This document shows, in pieces, positions 21,996 through 30,858 of a DNA stretch of 30,858 nt (position 1 is its first letter; each line of letters opens with the position of its first letter). The notes below the pieces were generated by a model. That model did not search any database, was not told the origin of the DNA, and was given only the letters and a program-made list of their open reading frames with translations. The stretch comes from Apostichopus parvimensis. Lineage: Eukaryota > Echinodermata > Holothuroidea > Aspidochirotida > Stichopodidae. The stretch spans positions 1 to 30,858 of the forward strand of contig KN892774.1 of the NCBI GenBank assembly GCA_000934455.1, written 5' to 3'. Position numbers and translations under genes: made by a program.

Positions 21996-24151
21996 GTAAG
22001 TAAAACATAAAGGGATATATTGAATAAATACAGCAATCAATACAAGTTTATTTATTTATGAATTCAAAATTAAAATATCACCATGACGACAAACAATAAA
22101 TATGAATACAATAATAAACTACTGAGACTATTGTGTCGGATAATTAACAATAAAGAGGTTGTTACAATCTTTCACTAATTCGTTAAATGAAAAATTTATT
22201 TTTCAACTAAACACTAATTTATGTCAAATAGTATTTAAAAGGGTATCAGAAACACAGCGATGCGACACAAAATAATATCAAACAGGTAATTTAGGATTTC
22301 AAAAACTTGATATGAAATATTTAACTCATCAAGTATTGGTAAATAGGCCCATTGAAGTTAATTACAAAACTTATTTATTTAATTAAATAACATCAGCATT
22401 AATCAGCAAATAACTAACAACTTCACTATTCATGAACCTCCATATATTTTGGCTCTGGTTATTCATGTAACTATTCTTCCATTTCTAATATCTATTTTCA
22501 ACCTCTAATATTTGTTATTGTAATATAAATCCTTCATATAAGCCTATTTGTCTTCTGTTTACCTAATAATCGATTTCCGCTTCGAAGTTTTATTCTGCTA
22601 GTGATTTAATAACGTTTCTTCAATTCAGATTTGTTTTAAGTAAAATTCCAGCTAGGTTCTGATCCGGTTTTCAATCATGATCTATAAAAATATGAAATAA
22701 TAACAATTGTGAACCCGTTTCTGTGTCAGAAATATGATTTACAAACAGATCTAATCAACCAGAGGAATCTTAAACGTACTGTTTGCTTCAGTACGGTTCT
22801 ACTAGTTTTACCTCGAACTCTGGTACAACATAATTCATATATAGAGTAGGTGTGTACACCGTGTAAGCGAGTAACGGAAAGAACAAACCCTGTACAACAA
22901 CATGTGTCTGTACACGTATTCTAACACTACTTAGAGTAATAATAGGTAAAGAATTCATTTAAATACACGCCGCCTTTATGTAAACCATGGCTTCATTGTA
23001 GACCATAATACTCAGGAATGATTATACAATAGAATACATTAGAAAGAAGCCCTCTACTGAAAGGAGGACAAGAATAAATTATATGTATACATATGCATAA
23101 TGGATAAACTCAAGGGCTGAAACTTAAAAGTTGTGATACTTTGCTAATATATAATATTATTAGCAGAAAAAAAATATATAACATTAAACAAAATGAAGTT
23201 AATATATCACCTATGAAAATATAAAACTTGTAAAAATGATGAGAACACCAAAATCAATTTTTCCAGCTTACCCATCAGCCCGTTCGACCATTTAAACATT
23301 CTGCCAAATGAAACATGTTAATTAAAACATTTTGATAATTGTAAGGAAAGCAATTCAAAATTAAATACAATTAAAAATCCAAGGTCATAGAATATTGCCA
23401 CCAAAAATGAGAAAGATTGATATTGATGCAGTTAACTATTAGCCGCACACTCACCATCCTCCACCCCCTTTTCCCATTCTATAAAATATATTCAACATCG
23501 CACTAAGCATTTACCATTCATAACCCCACCGTCCTTCTACTGCAAACACATGACTAGCGTTGGAAAATACTTGGAAAAGATACATCGTTTTGGTAATCAT
23601 GTTAAATATATCATCACCATATCCACACCCCTCTAGTTAATCCTAATCACGTGAATATATTAAAGCTATCACTGCAAACGTTAACTTGTGCTCGATAAAT
23701 ACTTTTAGGTACCAAATAGCCCTTGCAAGTATAAACCATGTATGCACAGTCCGACGAAACTACACACCCTTTCTTAACCTTAAAACGCTCTTCTGTACCT
23801 CAACACATCCCTATGTACCGCTATAAACCAGAAGTTCCATCCCTACAACTACCGTGAATACTGTGTATTTACTTTCATTTTTATAATCAAATAATAGAAC
23901 AACTTACCTCGACCTAAAATAAATTCATTCGCACTCTATTATTTACTATTTAACCTGACTGGATAAATAAGAATAAAAATATAAATAAAACAAACTATCA
24001 AAATATGACTAAAGTTAGCAAAGTGTTAATATTAGAGGCGAATTAAATATTAAGATTAATATTCCTAAAATAATAACTTCCTACTTCCATATATCAACCC
24101 TGTGGACAAAGATGATGATATTAATTATATTTATTATTTTCCTTTCTTTAG
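21996..24151. other. Intron, 2.2 kb
   Basis: Very AT-rich with G-poor stretches from about 23270 to 23870. No exon or recognised repeat. Confidence 0.5.
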
Positions 24152-24360
24152 ATTCCCATATTCCAGGTGGATCTAGTCTGGTCCTTTGGTAAGATTGATG
24201 AAGATGGGAACATTATCCTCTCCTCTGGTCTCTATCTACCAATCATAACATCATTAGAGAGGATGAACATACACACAGAGAAAGGGAGAGAAATGAATAA
24301 ACATGAAGTTAATGGAATATTAAACTATCTACAACACTCTCAAAGATTCAAGGAACTGGA
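24152..24360 (+). CDS. Exon: LRR-like repeat module 2, part b
   Basis: 209-nt exon, phase 0 to 2, acceptor TTTCCTTTCTTTAG, donor GTAAGT at 24361. It reads IPIFQVDLVWSFGKIDEDGN, then IILSSGLYLPIITSLERMNI, and ends ILNYLQHSQRFKEL. Same length and phases as 12666-12874, with clear residue identity, so it is the paralogous exon of the second module. The frame runs into TAA right after the donor, as expected of an intron. Better preserved LRR-like periodicity than in module 1. Confidence 0.83.
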
Positions 24361-27300
24361 GTAAGTATATTTCATAAATATGTATATATATTTCTATACG
24401 ATATAATATCGTTAAATATCAGTTATAACTGGAGGGTTAGTGTTCAGAATTGTTAGTTTATTGAATAGAAAATATCAAAATAAAATGCTACTACTTCTTA
24501 GAAATTCAAGATTGAAACGCATCAATTTAAATTAGAGTTACTGAGATACAAAATATGAATAAACACGAGATACTGAAATTCAATTACTGTTGTGGGTTAA
24601 AGAGATTATCGACAAAAGGGTTTATTGAATATTATAAGGCATTTATTTAATTCGTTATTTAAAATATTTGTAGAATTAGGAAATAAGACTTGTTTTTAAT
24701 TTAAACAGAGAATCGATCATCGACGTTTACAAATATAACCTGGTAAACTTAGAGATAGTTAGAGGTGGAGAAACCTAATTTATTAGCTTAAAACAAATAA
24801 TACATAATAAAAAGAAACTACGCCAAAAAATTAGAGAGTAAGAACAAACCGGCAAAGACCAATTCAAATTGACTGCCCGGTTTTAAAACTTTTTCGAAAC
24901 TGGAAAAAAACAAAGAAAGAATATTACAAATCCAAATCTTTAGATAGTTTGGAAACATAATTGGCTTTTTTAAGAAAGAAATACTTTTTGTAAAAGGGTA
25001 TTAACAATTAAGACCCTACTTCTTCTCAAATTCACCAAAAAAGTCATAGCAACATGAAAAGACACATTCAAAAAATATACCTTTGTTTATGATGCCCTGT
25101 TTATCTTAATCGGCTAATTTAACATATCCCAATGAGCCCCACAAACCCCTTTGCGCTTTACAACAACCCTATTTAGCACACCTTGTTCCCTTCACCCTAT
25201 AACTGATCCCTCACCAAAACCTGTTTTGTCTCACTCACCCCATTACACATTCTCACCTCTCCACTAGAACCAGTTACCTCAACCCCTACGCACCCCTCTT
25301 ACCTTACCCTGCTCCCCTTGTGTTGGATCTTAATCCCTTGTCCGATATATGAACAATTCTTGTAACTTCATTGTTTCGCACTCTCTAATTTTGTATTCAT
25401 GTATTTGATCCTAACACTGCTTCTCTCTCCCGTCCCACCACTCTTCCCTCTCCCCCCTTCCTTACCTCTCTCCCAAGTCCCTCCTGTCACTCTTTTCGAA
25501 ATTTGCTAATATTCCCTGTTCCCATCCATATTCCTTGCACAGACGCACACTGCCTACAGTATGTCGCCGTTTATCATATATACACATTGTTGTACATGCA
25601 GCAGTGTACATGCTATCACTGTATACATTTATCATTATGTATGTACCTGAGATGTTTTCAAGATTATTAACATCCCATTATTGTCGGTCTATAATATTCG
25701 TTAACAAAACAATAACACCGGCCTATTGAACACACGTACTCCTCTGAACACCTGTTGGTTGTCATGGATACAACTAATGCCCGATTCATTGTGTGTAGAC
25801 TCTGTACCAAGAAATCTCTATATGATGATTCCTAATATTTACATCATATGAATTCATTTGCCCGATATTATCATTTCTACGTTATCGTCTCCTCTCTTCC
25901 GTTACCTGGTAAGAAACCTTTCAACTGATCTTCCCGTCGTAAAGAAACCTTCTCAGATATAGTCTTAGTAGCGTAGCTATTTGTCAGCTTTTCTCTACAA
26001 ATGTAATATCTCCTTTACGTCCTCCGCACACCCCGGTAAAATTAAATTGTTATTATGCCCCATATACATAAGTATCGCGAAACATAATGATACCTACATA
26101 TCGATACCTACATCACTGATAATTGGATATTTAGACCACAAGATATATATATTAAAAAATGAACGTGAACTTATAACGCCGTCACTCTTTATAACGTTTA
26201 TGAAACAATGTTCAAACAACTCAATTGCCCTAACCTCTTCTAGATCTTCCTTGATGTGAGTGAAATCCAGAAACAGAGTGTATATCATATCACCCTTGTC
26301 TCATCTCGTCGGAACATTTAATTCCTCTCTTCCCTCCTCCCCTTATACCCGCTATCTGCTAATGAAATATATGGTTCCTAGTAGTTTTTTTGTTAGGATA
26401 TAATTATATTAATTAAAACCTTTGATCTAAACAACCTGCTTTGACAAAACCATATTGTATTCCCTCTATCTCATCCCAACTTAAATGATCTAAACTGACA
26501 ATTAACAGAAAAGAATATATTTACACAGCAGATCCCAGTTAAATCATCAAACCACTTATAATTTACTTCGCACACTGCTACCAAGATGTTTTAAATCAGG
26601 GTCATGGCTGAACCGTATTATTTGCCTCTGTCTGTATCTACACTGACTTTGTACACCTAACAATTATAGTCTACACACAGTCCTACTAGTAATGTAAACT
26701 TCCCTTTCATTATAATCTTTACCAACACGCACGTCTGCATTTCACCATGTTCATTGTATCCTCGATATATGACCTGTCAATCACATTGTAATGCGTCACG
26801 TGGTTGAACACCTGCACAGCTTTAGTACATATTCTCGTACATATATTTGTTACCGTGAAAACATCAAACACATGTACCGCTGAAGGTCACCTTGGCAATC
26901 GGTAAACCTGTACCTCTGTTTAACAACAATGTTAGCCAAGAACTAAAAATCCAGGTTTCTTTCGTTTAATTATTAAAATAGAGAAAATCGTTTTGGTTAA
27001 ATTGTTCATGATTGTTATCATACATATGTTAACACTCAACAGGACTCTTTCTTGGCTCATAATTCCTACATGATTATTTCTCCGATGTTTTGAGTTTCTT
27101 TTGCGTTTGGTTTTAACAGTTCAACAAGGAACAACACGAGACGTTTACGTTTAAACTAAAGTTTTGTGCACAATTTACGCAATGACTCACTGAGTTTGTT
27201 GGCAACCAACTGGCGATTAGTAATGGTTAAATCTTGGAGTCATAATATATCCTTGAAATTTCGTTGAATTTTTAAGAGTTAATTGTTTTTTTAGAATTTG

Positions 27301-29161
27301 TTCTCTTGGAATTGCCTCTAAACTTTGTTGGGAAATGTAATTTCAAAAGCAACAACCGTTTGGCAGTACTTCTTTTATTTTTATTTATATTTGGCCTAAT
27401 TTACGCCATGAGTTGAATTGAAAATAGGCGTGGTCTATCATAATATACATCGCGATATATGTTTGAAGAAGTTAATGCACTCCGCTCATACGTATCTATA
27501 TTCTACATATGCACTCTCAAATCAGCCTAGCTTACAAAGCAGTTATCCAAGCATTGTTATTTATAGACATGGAACAGTATATATCGCAACAAACCTACTG
27601 GAAGTTCAACCCCCTCACCCTCCCATTCCCCCATTTGCGACGCGATATTTAAAAAAAAATAAAACTAAATCTTTATAAACGAGCTTATCTTATTGAACTA
27701 CATGTAGTTTCCATAGAGACACCTACATGCCTTTTATGTAATGTTTGTTACTCATCCGTCCACATGTATTATATTGAGTTGTCTAGACACATCTGGGCTC
27801 TGTGCTTTAAATAGTTCAATGTAGATAATATGACTCATATGTATTTAATCTAGACGATGGTACAGTCTACAAGTTATATAATACACGGTTACATAACAGG
27901 GCAGGACATTATGATTGGTCTTTGAGAGGAGGATTGAAATTGCATTCTGCGAATTGAAAACTGTAGGTAGCATGTTTTCACCACTAAGAACAATTAGAAA
28001 AGTGATTTGATCTTTATTCATAAACGTAGTACTTCACTTATAACATGCTAAAGAAAACTGATAAATAATCCTGCAAATCTAATGCAACCTGACTTTACAA
28101 TCAGACTGATATTTGCATTGAGATATATTTAAAACTCTAGAATTATAGAGTTCATGCTAAGGGAAAAAGGACACACATTCATTAACATGTCTAAATATTT
28201 CGTGTCATTTAAGAGAATTATACATATATTTTACCAATGATCATTATAAACTTGATTTTTCATTTTCAATTATTAATGTGTATATTAATAATGTTATCGA
28301 AAGGTTATGTTGTCATGAGAACATTTCAAATTTAGTTATATCTCTCTTAACTGTCTCCTCTGAAATCGTGTATTTGGCCATCTACCTAACCTGCTAAAAT
28401 TGGTAACATTTAGCACAGCGCCCCCCCGAACCAACTCCCGGGCAACAACCCAACCCCTTTAGTATCATTTCGACTCCTGACGTAGAATTATGTACAAGAT
28501 GTATATTACTTTTTTGCATAGGTTCAATATATGCAAGGCAAAAGACAGATCACGATGACTGACGGAACTAATCATGCATAATCCACGGAAGGTCCGGTGC
28601 GGGGGTGGGGGGTGTAGAGGGATAATATGTCCACAGTATTAAAACTGGTCACAATCAAAGAGAAAGTTACTTCCATGTTCCTAGTTTGAGTTTCAGATCA
28701 ATGGTAGCGTTGATTTTGATGAAGGTTTCTTTTGTGGAAGTTCCATTGTTAATAATATCAATCATTATATAGATATATTCATAATGTTAGTACTCCAAAA
28801 TTAAAACTGTCAAGGAACGTAGAAGCTAAGCATACTTTGCAACTTTGTTACAGAAAATATATTATTTGAACAGTTATTACTTTTACAACCATTGTAAGCT
28901 TTGTCTTTGGTCTAGTTCAGATGAAATGAACAAAAAAACAATTTCCCTTCACATGTACACAGCAGAACTGACCTGTTGAGATTTCTATATTGTTTAGGAT
29001 CATCAATCTCTAAATTCAGCGATTATTTAAGCTATATTATTTTAAATGACACGGAAATATTTCTAATGTTGCTTCCTTTTTTGTAATTGTTTATAATCAT
29101 TAATATTAGCCGAAATTTGATACTTTATTTATGACTTTTTGTTTTTTTTTTGTGTTTTCAG
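24361..29161. other. Intron, 4.8 kb
   Basis: Pyrimidine-rich, G-poor on the plus strand around 25090-25520. A G-rich stretch at 28601-28621 (GGGGGTGGGGGGTG) is a possible quadruplex. Open frames 25535-25729, 25981-26259 and 27418-27678 have no recognisable content. No exon found. Confidence 0.5.
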
Positions 29162-29238
29162 TCTATATAATTGTCTGCTGCCCTCATCAATACCCATTGG
29201 ACCATCTTTATCCGCATTGAAATCTCGAGGTATTAAAG
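29162..29238 (+). CDS. Exon: LRR-like repeat module 2, part c
   Basis: 77-nt exon, phase 2 to 1, acceptor TTTTTGTGTTTTCAG, donor GTATGG at 29239. It completes ELDLYNCLLPSSIPIGPSL, then SALKSRGIKG, paralogous to 13861-13937. L-x-L-x-x-C-x-L is an LRR strand. It follows the 24152 exon across a 4.8-kb intron. Confidence 0.8.
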
Positions 29239-29486
29239 GTATGGTATATTTACATATTGATCATCCAGTGTATATTAGTGTTTTAAAAGTACTAGCAGTG
29301 AAAGCACCTCTACCGTTAGTGGATATCATACATAAATACGTGACGTTTATAACTGTATGACAAGTTAAACACGAATATAATGTAAGAATACTCACATAGG
29401 TAAATTTAAAATGAAATGAGATTGACAAAATAAGGGTTATAATACATAACGAGCGATTCCAGCGAGAGATACTAGTTTCAGTATGC

Positions 29487-29843
29487 ATGGTACAGTATCT
29501 TGTTTACACATGTCATCATTTCATGTGTGTAGGAGTAGCTCTTAGAATACAACAATCAAATAATTATGTAATTGATTTGAAAATGGATTATGATAAGTGG
29601 GTTGCTTCTGGTGTATTTGTGATATTTCTTTTTATTGACCCAGTGATCTTTTTGTTAATCATTAGTCTCCTCTGGATGCGTTTTGGACGCTTGCATAATA
29701 CAAGAAATGCGAACAATTTAGCAAAACCTTTAATATGTACCTCAAGTATTTGTAAATTTCTCAAAGTCGCAAGAAATCACGCACGAGATATCTTACAAGT
29801 TATCATCCCCCTCCGCTCCCTCACCACGCGGACAATCAAATAA
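29487..29843 (+). other. Intronic 118-codon open frame with hydrophobic segment
   Basis: Lies in the intron 29239-30542. The middle holds about 22 hydrophobic residues (GVFVIFLFIDPVIFLLIISL) followed by arginines and a basic tail. No homology recognised. The composition could come by chance from TTT/ATT-rich DNA; I do not call it a gene. Confidence 0.2.
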
Positions 29844-30081
29844 TAAACAGTATATTAGCGATTTTTTTATTAATTGTCATTAGTGATTGTTGATTGGTCG
29901 GGATTTTTAGCAGTGTATATGCGTGTAGTATTTCTGGGGTATTTAATGAGATGCCGTTAGTTTAGCAGGGCTGATCTGATGGATTGAAGAGAAAGCATAC
30001 ATCTCAGACGTATTAAGAAAAAAGGGAATAACTATTTATTTGGGGATAACTCCTATATAATTAATCTACATTTAACAATTG

Positions 30082-30327
30082 CTGTTGTTTTATTTAACGG
30101 AATTTAATGTTATTTTTATTATAAGGATTATTACTTTGTTTATATACTTCAAGTGTATTTTTGCAATACTGTAGGTACGATCAGAAAATTTCACTTGACA
30201 TTTCCTGTTGTTTTATTTAACGGAATTTAATGCTATTTTTATTATAAGGATTATTACTTTGTTTATATACTTCAAGTGTATTTTTGCAATACTGTAGGTA
30301 CGATCAGAAAATTTCACTTGACATTTC
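30082..30327. repeat. Exact tandem duplication, 2 x 123 bp
   Basis: Copy 1 is 30082-30204, copy 2 is 30205-30327; I see one difference (TTAATGTTATT versus TTAATGCTATT). Lies in the last intron, about 215 bp before the exon at 30543. The identity marks a recent event or unstable array. Confidence 0.9.
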
Positions 30328-30542
30328 TTGTTAACGAGTATAAATTAAGACCGGCTTAGTCCCAAAGCTATGACGTCACTTTTACATGTTACATGTTTAC
30401 ACCAGGTTTCAATAATAACTTCATGTAGGTTTCTCGTTTGGATTGATTAACGCCAGCCTGTCAATAATAAATTAATATCGTTTCATTCATCGGATACAGT
30501 GTATATATTATTTCATTGACATACCGATATCTTTTCTTTCAG

Positions 30543-30613
30543 TGATCTGGATTCCTGACAACAAAAAGTGGGATCAACAGCATCTGCTGGATCAAAAATC
30601 TGGTCAATGGCTC
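30543..30613 (+). CDS. Exon: repeat module 2, part d
   Basis: 71-nt exon, phase 1 to 0, acceptor CTTTTCTTTCAG, donor GTAAGT at 30614. It reads V-IWIPDNKKWDQQHLLDQK, then SGQWL. It closes the second module; the counterpart in module 1 is 15 nt shorter. The phase 0 end predicts that a further phase 0 exon, possibly part a of a third module, lies beyond the window. Confidence 0.75.
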
Positions 30614-30858
30614 GTAAGTACCACGTATATAGTACATAGTAGTGGAAATACATCAGTGATTTAACTCACCTAACAAAAGCGACAGGAAAATAGTAAAATT
30701 TGAGTCATGATGTGTAATAATGGTAATAAATGTTTCTTGAGAGGACTGTGACCCTAGCGTGGAATGATATACTCAGTGAGATGGAGACAGCTGTAAGGTA
30801 CAATTAATGACAATGAACAAACTGCAAGGACATACTAGATTACAGAAATGTAGTAGAT
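30614..30858. other. Start of outgoing intron
   Basis: After a consensus GTAAGT the sequence is non-coding to the window end. The gene continues beyond. Confidence 0.6.

Larger units (their letters stand above)
177..30613 (+). other. Gene span: Ig(x4)-TM-NACHT-repeat receptor, partial at both ends
   Basis: Exons join in one frame: 177-494, 3000-3653, 3955-4293, 4393-4503, 5124-5173, 5702-5723, 6123-7639, 12666-12874, 13861-13937, 19643-19698 (or its copy 20622-20677), 21876-21995, 24152-24360, 29162-29238, 30543-30613. Every junction has GT donor and AG acceptor, and phases agree throughout (1-1 for Ig and TM exons, then 1-0, 0-1, 1-0, 0-2, 2-1, 1-0, 0-0, 0-2, 2-1, 1-0). The joined product is about 1,280 residues: extracellular Ig domains, one membrane helix, basic linker, NACHT NTPase and two LRR-like modules. 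No signal peptide or start is seen because the first intron is phase 1 and enters from outside; the 3' end also leaves the window. By family knowledge NACHT proteins are NTP-driven oligomerising immune sensors; direct coupling to an Ig ectodomain is inference from the exon chain, and the chain could be two genes if transcripts say so. Confidence 0.75.

Noticed and set aside
27418-27678. Plus-strand 86-codon frame
   Set aside because: Low-complexity Ser/Tyr/Pro content in a long AT-rich intron with no recognisable family.

Overview
The window looks like nuclear DNA of an invertebrate deuterostome. A sea cucumber or other echinoderm is my best guess, from a NACHT (NLR-type) domain, Ig domains, an invertebrate-type LINE and short AT-rich marine-type repeats; the species cannot be proven from the sequence. 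The strand is AT-rich, coding is split into small exons with clean GT/AG borders and compatible phases, and there are no bacterial operons, tRNAs, rRNAs or CRISPR arrays. One 50-base run of N (19814-19863) shows it is an assembly scaffold.

Almost all coding sequence belongs to one plus-strand gene that spans the whole window and is open at both ends. Three exons (177-494, 3000-3653, 3955-4293) encode four Ig-like domains in an A-B-A-B order. A phase 1-1 exon (4393-4503) encodes a transmembrane helix. Two very short exons (5124-5173, 5702-5723) encode a basic juxtamembrane linker. A large exon (6123-7639) encodes a complete NACHT NTPase with Walker A, Walker B, sensor and winged-helix motifs. 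Downstream come two copies of a four-part repeat module with leucine-rich character. Module 1 uses the tail of the NACHT exon plus 12666-12874, 13861-13937 and 19643-19698 (copied at 20622-20677). Module 2 uses 21876-21995, 24152-24360, 29162-29238 and 30543-30613. Matching exons have matching phases and mostly identical lengths. The predicted product is a single-pass surface receptor with an Ig ectodomain joined to an intracellular NACHT plus repeat sensor or signalling half. That architecture is the main finding.

The introns hold a minus-strand non-LTR retrotransposon with a long open reverse-transcriptase frame (14122-16188), TATACG-word-rich repeats, a tandem 145-bp repeat carrying perfect AGGTCA direct repeats (about 9726-10310), an exact 123-bp tandem duplication (30082-30327), two small strong hairpins, and a roughly 930-bp near-identical duplication on both sides of the N gap that is probably an unmerged haplotype. 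No promoter, first coding exon (signal peptide), stop codon of the full-length product or polyadenylation site of the gene lies in the window.
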